Assembly (NCBI GenBank): GCA_021779665.1
Contig: JAJYAG010000005.1
Location: 1-64,000, forward strand
Length of the DNA: 64,000 bases
Reading direction: 5' to 3'
Source: Bacteroidota bacterium
GTDB taxonomy: Bacteria; Bacteroidota; Bacteroidia; Bacteroidales; JAAUTT01
Of this stretch, positions 36,957-45,742 are shown in pieces. Positions within the stretch are counted from its first letter, which is position 1; each line of letters starts with the position of its first letter. The position numbers and the translations under genes were made by a program. The notes below the pieces were generated by a model that was given only the letters and a program-made list of their open reading frames with translations, was not told where the DNA came from and did not search any database.

Positions 36957-37346
36957 ATGATTAAACCTTTAAAGAGACCCGATTTTGAGCTTCATTTAGG
37001 AGCTGGAAGTAAAATCTATGATAAGGCTGGCGAATTAAGGAGGAATTTAACCCCTGCAGAGGAAAAGCTATGGCAAGCTTTAAGAAACAGGAGACTCTGT
37101 GGTTTTAAATTCAGAAGACAACATCCGCTTAAACAATTTATCGCCGATTTCTATTGCCATGAAAAAAAATTAGTGATTGAGCTTGATGGAGAAATCCATC
37201 AACATCTAGTCAATTCAGAACATGATGAAGGTCGTACATTTGAACTGGAAAGATTTGGTCTAACTGTACTTCGATTCAATAATAATGAGGTTTTACAAAA
37301 TTTGAACGAAGTTTTGGAAAAGATCAGGAAGGCTTTGGAATATTAA
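36957..37346 (+). CDS. DUF559 endonuclease-domain protein
   Basis: A 129-residue protein from the ATG at 36957; an in-frame GTG ten codons earlier lies at the end of the upstream repeat and is less likely. It has the DUF559 core, distantly related to very-short-patch-repair (Vsr) and PD-(D/E)XK nucleases: LRRNLTPAEEKLWQALRNRR, FKFRRQHPLKQFIADFYC, and VIELDGEIHQ with the catalytic-type Asp/Glu, then GLTVLRFNNNEVLQN. DUF559 proteins often travel as single genes between identical palindromic repeats, as here: the stop codon touches the downstream copy. DNA cleavage or transposition is likely but unproven. Confidence 0.85.
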   Translation: MIKPLKRPDFELHLGAGSKIYDKAGELRRNLTPAEEKLWQALRNRRLCGFKFRRQHPLKQFIADFYCHEKKLVIELDGEIHQHLVNSEHDEGRTFELERFGLTVLRFNNNEVLQNLNEVLEKIRKALEY

Positions 37347-37484
37347 CCTCACCCCCTACCCCTCTCCTGGGAGGATAGGGGTGACGCTCCGACGAAGGTA
37401 TGTCGCAGAATTTAAAGCATTCTGAAGACAATTTTGACTGAGGGGTAGTTCCCTCTCCTTCCAGGAGAGGGTTAGGGTGAGCTG
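37347..37484. repeat. Palindromic repeat on the 3' side of the DUF559 gene
   Basis: A direct copy of 36791-36929 with the same order of blocks (cctcaccccctacccctctc, ggggtgacgctccgacgaag, tagttccctctccttccagg, gttagggtgagctg). A further degraded fragment follows at about 37499-37550 (gggaagggtgaggtg), next to the palindrome cctgatagctatcggg. Confidence 0.85.
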
Positions 37485-37571
37485 ACATAGAGTGCTGTTC
37501 TTTCTCCTTCTTTGAGAGGTCCTGATAGCTATCGGGAAGGGTGAGGTGTTAATATATTTCAGCAAATGTTT

Positions 37572-38087
37572 CTATATCCTAAAAAACACCCCCAAGCCGG
37601 CACTTGGAAGAACCGGAAATTCCAAATCCAGATTCCAACCAGTTGATGGCTTTTTCCTTATGGTTTCGCTACCTAGTTGGAAAATAGCGCCAACATCCAG
37701 GGTAATCCCTATTTTCTTTGAAATGTTAAAGTCTCTCCCGACCCGTGTGTTGAGATAAAAATATTTGTCAATCCTGTATTCAGTTTCATCTCGCAAATAG
37801 TTCACTCCAATCCTTCCGAACCAGGGTCGACGGTTTGATAATTCTGAAAATCCTCCAAAATGGTAGAGAAAATCACCCGAACCCGACATTATTTTTTCAC
37901 CTGAAGCAAGAGGCCATGTTCCGATACTAAATCCCACCTGCGATTGCTTAAGCTGAAAACGCAAACCAATATTTAAAAACTCAGGTAATCCGATCCCTGT
38001 AGTTATATTTACTTTCTCTTGTCCGCTCAGCAGATGTAAATTACCAACCACTAAAACAATTAAAAGAAGCCTGAATTTATCTTTCAT
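37572..38087 (-). CDS. Exported protein, probable outer-membrane barrel, 171 residues
   Basis: The ATG at 38087 is preferred over one 36 bases upstream because it leads directly into the signal peptide (KFRLLLIVLVVGNLHLLSGQ). The mature protein has strand-like alternating segments (VNITTGIGLPEFLNIGLRF, IDKYFYLNTRVGRDFNI, WNLDLEFPVLPSAGLGVFF) and ends in FFRI. This suggests a small beta-barrel. No family recognised. Confidence 0.55.
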   Translation of the reverse strand: MKDKFRLLLIVLVVGNLHLLSGQEKVNITTGIGLPEFLNIGLRFQLKQSQVGFSIGTWPLASGEKIMSGSGDFLYHFGGFSELSNRRPWFGRIGVNYLRDETEYRIDKYFYLNTRVGRDFNISKKIGITLDVGAIFQLGSETIRKKPSTGWNLDLEFPVLPSAGLGVFFRI

Positions 38088-38123
38088 GTTTTCGAATTTT
38101 AAACCTAATGTAATCAAAATCAT

Positions 38124-38966
38124 TATGTCCGGATAAAATATTTCTATGAATGTAATGAATATACTTTGGATCTATTGGAAAGGATGGTGATTTATCCAAT
38201 AGGTCACCGCTACGCGGCTTAAAAAATCAAATCACCAATTTTACTACAAAGAGACCACCGCTATGCGGCTGGTAAGCTGCAGAGCAGTGACCCTAGTAGG
38301 TATTTTAGTTTTAAAATCATCATTAGCTGCATATCGGTGAACTATTTGAAAAGCCCACGGTTCGGGACCGGCCTGCAAAAAATGGCGTTAAAAAAACAAA
38401 AGAGTTGCCGTAACGAGGAGATTGTAGCGGTTTTAACAAAAATAAAACTTGTACCTTTTCAGCAATTTGTAAGTTCGGAAAACCTTCAAAGTTGCATCGC
38501 AGTAGCGGCTTATCTCCGCAGTAGGAAACTCTTTTGTTTTTAGCCAATTTTTTGTAAGCCTTGACTTTTTGGTCCTTTTGTGTCAAGACAAAAGGACGGA
38601 TGATAAATATTGATATATTAAACTGTATTTTACCATTCTATAAGAATTCTTATCCGTGGACTTTCTTCCTGTATTTTCCGTCGTAGCAATGTTATAGAAT
38701 AAGATGAACTAATATGCGGCGATAATTACACATAATCACTTTTTGAGGCAATTTCCCGCTCGGATGAGCGTCTCGTTCATCTGTTCAAATCCGGCCTCCG
38801 GCCATATTTATTAAAGCTTATCATTTTATTTTCGACTGAAGCCTTTAAGAAGTGTAACGAGAAGCTACACTTAGCCAACATATTGGTTTTCTTCCTGTAT
38901 TATAGTCGGCTGGTGTGTGTCGTCCGTCGACTTCTTCCTGTATTCGCCGTCGACTGAGGTCTTCTT
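38124..38966. other. 840-base gene-free stretch rich in repeats
   Basis: It holds hairpin element B (38384-38597). It also has two short hairpins of the type ccgctacgcgg / ccgctatgcgg (about 38207 and 38250) and three scattered copies of ttcttcctgtatt (about 38660, 38886 and 38931), two of which continue into cgtcg. No ORF of convincing content lies here; the 87-codon minus frame 38323-38586 is part of element B. Confidence 0.6.
38384..38597. repeat. Long hairpin element, copy B
   Basis: The left arm (38384-38434, ggcgttaaaaaaacaaaaga...) pairs with the right arm (38501-38545, ...cttttgtttttagcc). The centre of about 65 bases is unrelated to that of copy A. The end palindrome is at 38572-38597 (gtccttttgtgtcaagacaa and so on). 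The arms and the end block are conserved with copy A at 34270-34480, and the pair ggaga / tctcc replaces gggga / tcccc. Confidence 0.75.
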
Positions 38967-39758
38967 TCACAGCCTCTTAATCATAATCCGCCTGAACTCA
39001 ACTCCCTGTCCTTCGCTTTGCAGGGCAATATAGCCTTCGGTAAGCGGTTTGCCGTCGATCTTAATGGTGGGGTCGAAACCATTTACAACACCGCCTCCGA
39101 TCTGGGGTTTTGTATATTGAAGCACAGTGTCGCCGTCGATAAGATGGGTAACGAGCGAATCGCGGTAAACAATAAGTTCTCCTTTTACCCATTGGTTCCA
39201 GGGATATGTTTTCGACGAGGAATTGACACAATGCTGCGGTTCCTTCACGCCTTTAAAGAATATTTCGGTACCTGGAGAGCACATGTTGCCTGTGGGGCGG
39301 GGATTTCCATCTCCGGCATCGGCCAATAACTGGAACTCGACCGAGATAGGCCAGTCCTGCTCTTTCAGGATAGTTTTCGGATCCTGGGAGTGAAACATCA
39401 CTCCACTGTTGCGATAAGTGTATGAGGGCGCGTCTTTGAGCCATACATCGGTAAACCGGTATTCGAACTTCAGGTGAAACGACGAAAACGGTTCCTTATA
39501 GAAAAGATGCCCGAAACGATTGCTGAATTCCTTGTAACCGTCGTAATTTACCTGAATGATGCTGTCCGTCACCCGGAAAGTATTTGCATAATTGTCGCCC
39601 ACCTCATGATGGTGGATTTTGACAACCCAGCCATCGAGATCTTTTCCGTTGAAAAGGGACTGCCATTCGGCTTTGCTTTCAACTGATTTCTTGGAGTTGC
39701 TGCCACAGGCAGACACCAGCAGCAAAATAGGAACAACAAGGGTTAATAGTTTATTCAT
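38967..39758 (-). CDS. DUF1080 (3-keto-disaccharide hydrolase-like) lipoprotein
   Basis: A 263-residue lipoprotein (signal ending LLVSAC). The DUF1080 jelly-roll starts at about residue 32 with WQSLFNGKDLDGWVVK and continues with FSSFHLKFEYRF, NSGVMFHSQ, PISVEFQLLADAGDGN, a late LQSEGQGVEFRRIMIK and other family segments. Some DUF1080 enzymes hydrolyse 3-keto sugars; others are simple sugar-binding modules. The domain is exported and would act in the periplasm or at the outer membrane. It stands alone here. Confidence 0.88.
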   Translation of the reverse strand: MNKLLTLVVPILLLVSACGSNSKKSVESKAEWQSLFNGKDLDGWVVKIHHHEVGDNYANTFRVTDSIIQVNYDGYKEFSNRFGHLFYKEPFSSFHLKFEYRFTDVWLKDAPSYTYRNSGVMFHSQDPKTILKEQDWPISVEFQLLADAGDGNPRPTGNMCSPGTEIFFKGVKEPQHCVNSSSKTYPWNQWVKGELIVYRDSLVTHLIDGDTVLQYTKPQIGGGVVNGFDPTIKIDGKPLTEGYIALQSEGQGVEFRRIMIKRL

Positions 39759-39820
39759 AAGTATGATATTAGGGTCAGGGAAAATGATTAAAATAAAAAC
39801 AAATTACGAAGATTATTTCT

Positions 39821-41083
39821 TCACTGGCGTTGTGGTATCGAAAAATAAAATCTACTCCCCTCGCCTGTTTTACTTTCGGCCCAGATCTTACCGCCATGTT
39901 TCTTAACCAGTTCTTTACACAGCAGCAGTCCGAGACCTGCGCCCTTTTCATTATCAGTTCCTATAGTCGACAAAGAATTATCTTCGTTGAAAAGCATTTT
40001 AATATCCTCAGGCTTTATGCCCACTCCGGTATCGGAAACACAAAACACAATTTCGTGAGGCACTTCTTCTGCCGAAAGATGAACTTTACCATACTGCGGC
40101 GTGAATTTTAATGCATTCGAAATCAGATTCCTGAGAATGGCCAATATCATATTTGCGTCTGCGACCATCGGAATTTCCTGTTCAACAGAAACCGAAAATT
40201 CAATATTTTTTTGTTCCGCAAGATGAATCTGCGATTTAGTTACTTCATCAATCAAAGTTTTCACCTCGATCTTCTGAGGATTGAACTTGATATCATTGGT
40301 CTGTGTTAACGACCAATCCAAAAGGTTTGTCAGCAGGTTATAAGTTTGACCTGACACTTCGTAAATAATGCCGATGTATTTTTTAATTTTCTCCTGTGTG
40401 AGCGTGTGAAACTGGGTTTGCAGCAACTTACTGAAACCTATCAGGGCATTGAACGGAGTTCTTAAATCGTGCGAAATAACCGAATAAAGCCTGTCTTTTG
40501 TAACAATAGCTTTTTTGAGGTTACTCTCGGAGATTTCCAGCGCTTTCTGGACTTTGATTCTCTCTATTTCTGACGTTATGCGGGCCCCAACAATTCTCAG
40601 GATGGCTTCACTCTGGGGAGGGAGTTTTAACTCCTTGCGCGACATAGCGCATAAAATACCGTTTGGTTCACCCTCCTTGTTATACAAGGCTGTACCCACA
40701 TAACCTCTGATGTTAAGCTCCAGCAGATCTTTTGCCGTGGGAAAAAAATCAATCACATTATCGTGATAAACGCAATAGCCTTTTTTAGAGGTAAGATCAC
40801 AGGGAGTATCTTTCAGCTTATAGGTAAAGCCTTTTATGAATTGTCCGTCAACATAAGCCGGAAAACCTTCCACAAGATTTTCGCTTACAAGCTGGCCAAT
40901 AATGACACACTCGGCATTGAGCCATTCCGATAATTTAATTACGATATTATTGAAGAACTCTTCTCCTATATCCCCAACAGCTGTTTCAACAAGCGCCTGA
41001 AAAAGCTTTTCATTAGCCTTGTACGCTTCCAGTTCCTTTTTTAAGGACTCATTCTCCCGATTTAACAAATCCAGTGTATCCAT
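39821..41083 (-). CDS. Orphan GAF-domain histidine kinase
   Basis: A 420-residue cytoplasmic sensor kinase without membrane helices. A short coiled coil (1-25) precedes a GAF-like domain (about 30-175). The HisKA domain has its phosphoacceptor His at residue 205 in ISHDLRTPFN. The ATPase domain shows LRNLISNALKFTP (N box), CVSDTGVGI (G1) and GAGLGLLLCKELVKKHGG (G2). No response regulator gene is adjacent, so the partner is encoded elsewhere. The GAF domain could bind a small molecule or sense redox state. Confidence 0.92.
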   Translation of the reverse strand: MDTLDLLNRENESLKKELEAYKANEKLFQALVETAVGDIGEEFFNNIVIKLSEWLNAECVIIGQLVSENLVEGFPAYVDGQFIKGFTYKLKDTPCDLTSKKGYCVYHDNVIDFFPTAKDLLELNIRGYVGTALYNKEGEPNGILCAMSRKELKLPPQSEAILRIVGARITSEIERIKVQKALEISESNLKKAIVTKDRLYSVISHDLRTPFNALIGFSKLLQTQFHTLTQEKIKKYIGIIYEVSGQTYNLLTNLLDWSLTQTNDIKFNPQKIEVKTLIDEVTKSQIHLAEQKNIEFSVSVEQEIPMVADANMILAILRNLISNALKFTPQYGKVHLSAEEVPHEIVFCVSDTGVGIKPEDIKMLFNEDNSLSTIGTDNEKGAGLGLLLCKELVKKHGGKIWAESKTGEGSRFYFSIPQRQ

Positions 41084-41262
41084 CGCTACTGCATCATAGA
41101 TTAATCAGTAAAGAAAAAATACAATTGAGCCTAACGTTAACAAAATGGGAGAAAAGAAACCCTGCATTTAGCAGATTCAATACAAAAACACCCCTCCAAT
41201 TAAGCGTAGGCTGAAGTTATGCAATTTATCCCCTAATAACTGAAAAAGACACATTTATTTTC

Positions 41263-41309
41263 AAAAAAAAATGCTGGTCAGGTTACCAAAGAAACCCTGA
41301 CCAGCATTT
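41263..41309 (-). terminator. Terminator of the serC-serA-DUF1015 operon
   Basis: On the minus strand a 12-bp GC-containing stem, aatgctggtcag with ctgaccagcatt, is followed by a run of nine T residues. It begins 18 bases after the DUF1015 stop codon. Confidence 0.9.
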
Positions 41310-41326
41310 AATAGTAATTAATTTTA

Positions 41327-42574
41327 TTAACCTTCCAGGCTATGAACCACCAGGCCGCTCCTGAGTTTAGGTTCGAACCAGGTTGTTTTGGGAGGCATAA
41401 TGTTACCTGAGTCGGCAATGGTAAAAAGTTGTTCCATGCTTACCGGATAAAGCGCAAAGGCGGCGGCCATTTCGCCGTTATCAACCCGGCGTTTCAATTC
41501 ACCAAGACCGCGGATTCCTCCAACAAAATCAATTCTTTTTGAATTGCGAAGGTCGGTTATATTGAGCAGTGGTGTTAACACCTGATCCGACAACACGGTA
41601 ACATCGAGACAGCCAATAGGATCGGAATCATTAAAAGTGCCCGGTTTTGCAGTAAGCGAGTACCATTCCCCTTTCAGATACATGCTGAAATTATGGAGTT
41701 TCGAAGGCTTGTATTCGGCCGTGCCTTTTTTCTCAACAATAAATCCTTGCTCAAGCTTCTTCACAAAATCTTCTGCCGAAAGTCCATTCAGATCTTTTAC
41801 AACACGGTTATAGTCAATAATGGCCAGCTGCGTATCAGGGAAATGTACTGCAAGAAAGAAATTGTATTCCTCCCGGCCGGTGTGATTCTTATTGGCAAGT
41901 TTCTTCTCATTCCCAACCAGAGCGGCAGCAGCAGTGCGGTGGTGACCGTCGGCAACGTATGTATAAGGAATTTCGGAAAAGAGTTCAACAAGTCGAATAA
42001 CTACCTGCTTATCGCGGATGACCCAGAAATGGTGCCCAAAACCATCCACAGCTGTAAAATCGTATTCAGGTTTATTTTTCACAACATCGGCAACAATTTT
42101 ATCAATCTCGGGAACTGCTCTGTAAGCAAAAAATACAGGTTCGTAGTTCAGGTTGCTGATGCGGATGTGATTTTTGCGGTCTTCTTCTTTATCAGGACGG
42201 GTTAACTCATGCTTACGGATGATGTTATTCATATAATCTTCAACAGCAGCACATCCGACAATACCATACTGAGTGCGGCCGTTCATGGTTTGGGCGTAGA
42301 TGTACAAACAATCGTCTTCATCCTGGAACATCAAACCTGATTTTACCATACTTTCAAAATTGGACTTACCTTTCTGGTAAACTTCAGGAGCATGTTCATC
42401 CATGCTATCGGGAAGATCAATCTCAGGTTTCACCACATGTAAAAAAGAATCGGGATTGCCTTTCGCTTCCTCTTTGGCCTCCTCCCTATTAAGAACATCG
42501 TAAGGCCTCGAGGCAACAGCCTTTGCTTTTTCCTGTACAGGACGAATTCCTTTGAATGGTTTTAATATTGCCAT
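41327..42574 (-). CDS. DUF1015 family protein
   Basis: A 415-residue cytoplasmic protein matching DUF1015: it starts FKGIRPVQEKAKAVASRPYD and has VADGHHRTAAAALV near residues 208-221 and NITDLRNSKRIDFVGG further on. The DGHHR motif is invariant in the family, whose biochemical role is not established; ParB/sulfiredoxin-like kinase relatedness, including free-serine kinase SbnI, has been proposed. The operon position behind serC and serA supports a role in serine metabolism. A perfect 28-bp palindrome separates it from serA. Confidence 0.88.
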   Translation of the reverse strand: MAILKPFKGIRPVQEKAKAVASRPYDVLNREEAKEEAKGNPDSFLHVVKPEIDLPDSMDEHAPEVYQKGKSNFESMVKSGLMFQDEDDCLYIYAQTMNGRTQYGIVGCAAVEDYMNNIIRKHELTRPDKEEDRKNHIRISNLNYEPVFFAYRAVPEIDKIVADVVKNKPEYDFTAVDGFGHHFWVIRDKQVVIRLVELFSEIPYTYVADGHHRTAAAALVGNEKKLANKNHTGREEYNFFLAVHFPDTQLAIIDYNRVVKDLNGLSAEDFVKKLEQGFIVEKKGTAEYKPSKLHNFSMYLKGEWYSLTAKPGTFNDSDPIGCLDVTVLSDQVLTPLLNITDLRNSKRIDFVGGIRGLGELKRRVDNGEMAAAFALYPVSMEQLFTIADSGNIMPPKTTWFEPKLRSGLVVHSLEG

Positions 42575-42607
42575 TGTATATGTGAATTATGGTTTGGTTT
42601 TAAATGC

Positions 42608-42635
42608 GTAGAGACGGAATGCATTCCGTCTCTAC
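42608..42635. repeat. Perfect 28-bp palindrome between serA and DUF1015 gene
   Basis: It reads gtagagacggaat-gc-attccgtctctac and is identical to its own reverse complement. Similar gagacg...cgtctc palindromes are dispersed in many Bacteroidota and cyanobacterial genomes. It would form a long hairpin in the operon transcript. Confidence 0.85.
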
Positions 42636-42658
42636 AATAATATCATTAATTTATTTTT

Positions 42659-43582
42659 TCAAAATTTGTTTACCTGAAACGTTTTGTCGCCTTTTTGCAG
42701 AAAGGCAACAATTTGTCGCGCAGCAGCCAAACCGGCATTTATGTTAGCTTCTTCGGTCTGCGCACCTTGTTTTTTATTGGTAAAATAAAAGCGGCCGGGG
42801 AATTTTTCAGCAAACTCTGCAGCATTATCGGGAGCCACGTCCGATACATAACGAAAATCCTTTCGCTCTTCGAACAGCTTAACAAGCGAAGCTTCATCTA
42901 TAACTTCCTTACGGGCGGTATTGATAAGCATGGCGCCCTGCGGCATTTTCGAAAGCAAATTATGATTGATAGAACCTTTGGTATCCTTGGTGGCCGGAAT
43001 ATGTAACGACACAAACTGACATTTTGAATAAAGTTCATCAACACTGCTGAGTGCCTTAACACCGTCTACTTCAATCATGGCAGGTGTAAGGAACGGGTCG
43101 TAAGCATAAACTTCCATACCAAAACCTTTAGCAATGCGTCCTACACATTTACCAACAAATCCGTAGGCATGCAGTCCCAATGATTTTCCTTTCAGCTCTG
43201 TGCCCGACGAACCGTCAAAATGATTGCGAACCTGCATGATCATCATACCAAAGGCAAGTTCAGCAACAGCATTCGCGTTCTGACCAGGAGTGTTCATGGC
43301 AACAACTTTACGCTCCGAAGCAGCTTCAAGATCGATATTATCGTAACCGGCACCGGCACGAACAACAATCTTGAGGTTTTTACCTGCTTGAAGCACTTCA
43401 CGAGAAGCAACATCGCTGCGAATGATCATAGCATCAACATCAGCAACAGCTTTCAGCAGATCGGACTGTTCCTTATATTTTTCAAGTAGCACCAACTGAA
43501 ACCCGGCATCTTCCACAATTTTGCGGATACCGTCAACAGCTTGCTTGGCAAAAGGTTTTTCCGTTGCGACCAATACTTTCAT
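42659..43582 (-). CDS. serA: D-3-phosphoglycerate dehydrogenase
   Basis: A 307-residue short-form PGDH catalysing the first step of serine synthesis from 3-phosphoglycerate. The nucleotide site is GLHAYGFVGK, a variant of GxGxxG in which the middle glycine is lost. The substrate-binding segment is RAGAGYDNIDL, and the catalytic Arg lies in NTARKEVID. The usual histidine near the C-terminus (PHIGAST-like) is replaced by KKQGAQTEEA. This replacement is, as far as I recall, shared by Bacteroidota SerA and so is not a defect. There is no ACT domain. It lies between serC and the DUF1015 gene. Confidence 0.9.
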   Translation of the reverse strand: MKVLVATEKPFAKQAVDGIRKIVEDAGFQLVLLEKYKEQSDLLKAVADVDAMIIRSDVASREVLQAGKNLKIVVRAGAGYDNIDLEAASERKVVAMNTPGQNANAVAELAFGMMIMQVRNHFDGSSGTELKGKSLGLHAYGFVGKCVGRIAKGFGMEVYAYDPFLTPAMIEVDGVKALSSVDELYSKCQFVSLHIPATKDTKGSINHNLLSKMPQGAMLINTARKEVIDEASLVKLFEERKDFRYVSDVAPDNAAEFAEKFPGRFYFTNKKQGAQTEEANINAGLAAARQIVAFLQKGDKTFQVNKF

Positions 43583-43609
43583 AATATGCGATTTGAGGTT
43601 GTGTAATTA

Positions 43610-44680
43610 TCAGCCTTTCATTTTTTCGAATTCCTGCATCGCATTTACAAGTGCCTGAACGCCTTCAACCGGCATTGCATTGTAAATAGATGCTCTAAAA
43701 CCGCCTACCGAACGATGACCTTTCATGTTCACCAGGCCTTTGGATTCAACATAAGTAAGGAATTCTTTTTCCAGATCTTTATATTCGTCACTCATTACAA
43801 AACAAACGTTCATCAGCGAGCGGTCTTCCTTAACAGCAGTTCCTTTGAACATTTTGTTACGGTCGATTTCGTTATATAACAGATCGGCCTTTTTAATGTT
43901 GAGCTTTTCAATAGCTTCAACACCACCCATGCCCTTTAACCATTTTAAGGTTTGCAAGCAGGCAAAAACGGCGAACACAGGAGGAGTGTTGTACATGGTG
44001 CCATTTTCGATATGCTGTTTGTAATCGAGCATGCTGGGAATATGACGGCTTACTTTGCCAAGAATACTGTCCTTAATTATAACGAAAGTAACACCAGCAG
44101 GGCCAAGGTTTTTCTGAGCACCGCCGTATATCATGGCATATTTCGAAACATCCATCGGACGCGAAAGTATATCAGAAGATGCATCGGCAATAAGCGGAAC
44201 ATTCACATCAGGATCGCTGTGCCATTGGGTTCCGAAAATTGTATTATTGGTAGTGATGTGGAAATAGTCCGCATCAGCCGGTACTGTGTAATTTTTAGGA
44301 ATGAAGTTATAATTTGCATCCTTTGAAGAAGCTACTTCAACAACTTCTCCGAAAGCTTTGGCTTCTTTCAAGGCCTTGCTTGCCCAGGTTCCTGTGTTGA
44401 TATAAGCCGCTTTTTTATTCAGGAGGTTGTAAGGAACCATACAGAACTGAAGACTGGCACCACCACCAAGGAAAAGAATTGAATAACCTTCGGGTATGTT
44501 TAATAATTCTTTAAACAACGCAATTGATTCAGCGAGAATACTTTCAAATTCCTTGCTGCGATGCGAAATTTCCAGGATGGATAAACCTGTTCCATAAATA
44601 TCTTTTACTGCTTTTGCAGTTTCTTCAATTGTAATTTCTGGTAAAGTTGACGGTCCCGGATTAAAATTATACTTCTTCAT
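43610..44680 (-). CDS. serC: Phosphoserine aminotransferase
   Basis: A 356-residue PLP enzyme, second step of serine synthesis. It begins [19 protein letters not shown], as in the family. The PLP-binding lysine is at residue 190 in [11 protein letters not shown]. The phosphate-binding motif GGGASLQF and C-terminal [16 protein letters not shown] are present. Length is normal. It is the first gene of the serC-serA-DUF1015 operon; the 414 bases upstream hold the promoter region and a possible small ORF on the other strand. Confidence 0.95.
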   Translation of the reverse strand: MKKYNFNPGPSTLPEITIEETAKAVKDIYGTGLSILEISHRSKEFESILAESIALFKELLNIPEGYSILFLGGGASLQFCMVPYNLLNKKAAYINTGTWASKALKEAKAFGEVVEVASSKDANYNFIPKNYTVPADADYFHITTNNTIFGTQWHSDPDVNVPLIADASSDILSRPMDVSKYAMIYGGAQKNLGPAGVTFVIIKDSILGKVSRHIPSMLDYKQHIENGTMYNTPPVFAVFACLQTLKWLKGMGGVEAIEKLNIKKADLLYNEIDRNKMFKGTAVKEDRSLMNVCFVMSDEYKDLEKEFLTYVESKGLVNMKGHRSVGGFRASIYNAMPVEGVQALVNAMQEFEKMKG

Positions 44681-44900
44681 GTGTTTTTCTTAAAAAAATT
44701 CTATATAAGATCGGTTTTTAATTGAAAGGTTCAAAGTTAAAGCAATTTTATTATGTTCATTTTGAAAAGTTGATATTTGTCAGAAAATATTTTCAACAGA
44801 TGTTTATAAGTTGAAAATACAGATCACCTTTTAGTCGTAAACTGAAAGCTAAAATAAAGTTTGGAATAATTATTTTCCCTGACTTTAAACATGCGAAAAT

Positions 44901-45059
44901 ATGACTTACCAGTATGTTTTACAATGCATTTCAAACGAATTCAATTCTGCCAAACGCATATTCATCGGGCATACAAATGTACCGGACCTGCTTTCACCTC
45001 CAATGAAAAAACTCAAAATTACCAATGCCGGATTTAGAACGGGGGTTAAAACAGGTTAA
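44901..45059 (+). CDS. Possible small protein, 52 residues
   Basis: An ATG-started frame, MTYQYVLQCISNEFNSAKR..., ends LKITNAGFRTGVKTG, 35 bases before the rhomboid gene. It has no signal peptide or recognised motif and no clear ribosome binding site. It could be a leader or a small protein of the same transcript, or chance. It is the only notable content of the 414-base gap between serC and the rhomboid gene. Confidence 0.22.
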   Translation: MTYQYVLQCISNEFNSAKRIFIGHTNVPDLLSPPMKKLKITNAGFRTGVKTG

Positions 45060-45094
45060 GACTAAAAAACTATCTTTACAAAAAAAACAGAACT

Positions 45095-45721
45095 ATGACA
45101 TTTTTCTTTATAGGCATAACCGTATTGATTTCAATAATGGCTTTTAATCAGCCTGAGGTGTTTTCAAAACTTCAGCTAAACCCATACCAGGTTTATCATC
45201 GCAAAGAATGGTACAGACTCATCACGCACGGATTTGTACACGTAGACTGGATGCATCTTATCATTAATATGTTTGTGCTGTATTCCTTTGGACAGGGTAT
45301 TGAGCGTCTTTTTCAGGAGCTTCAGGAGGCAGGTTATTTGAATTATTACCAATTATGGTATGCCGGATTTTATATAAGTGCGATAGTTATTGCTTCGCTG
45401 CTTTCAGTGGCCAAACATAAGGACGACCATTATTACAACTCAGTGGGAGCTTCAGGGGCAGTTTCGGCCGCAGTTTTCTTTTTTATATTTTTCGATCCTT
45501 ACAATAAGCTCTTACTTTTTGCCATCATACCCATTCCAGGAATTGTTTTCGGTATCGCATACCTTATTTATTCACAATACATGAGCCGTAAAGGAAACGA
45601 CAATGTAAACCACGATGCTCACTTTATAGGAGCCGTTTACGGTTTTTTATTCCCTCTTATAATAAAGGTATCTCTCATACATTATTTTATAGAAAATTTT
45701 TTAAAGTTCGATTTCTTTTAA
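45095..45721 (+). CDS. Rhomboid family intramembrane serine protease
   Basis: A 208-residue six-helix membrane protease. The catalytic serine is Ser120 in NSVGASGAVSA and the partner histidine is His176 in NHDAHFIGAVYGF. The L1 region has WYRLITHGFVHVDWMHLIINM, including the conserved HxxxN. It cleaves membrane-embedded substrates that cannot be predicted here. It precedes the GmhB-like phosphatase gene by 21 bases on the same strand, so they may be cotranscribed. Confidence 0.92.
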   Translation: MTFFFIGITVLISIMAFNQPEVFSKLQLNPYQVYHRKEWYRLITHGFVHVDWMHLIINMFVLYSFGQGIERLFQELQEAGYLNYYQLWYAGFYISAIVIASLLSVAKHKDDHYYNSVGASGAVSAAVFFFIFFDPYNKLLLFAIIPIPGIVFGIAYLIYSQYMSRKGNDNVNHDAHFIGAVYGFLFPLIIKVSLIHYFIENFLKFDFF

Positions 45722-45742
45722 GAAAGAAGTAGCAATTACAAT

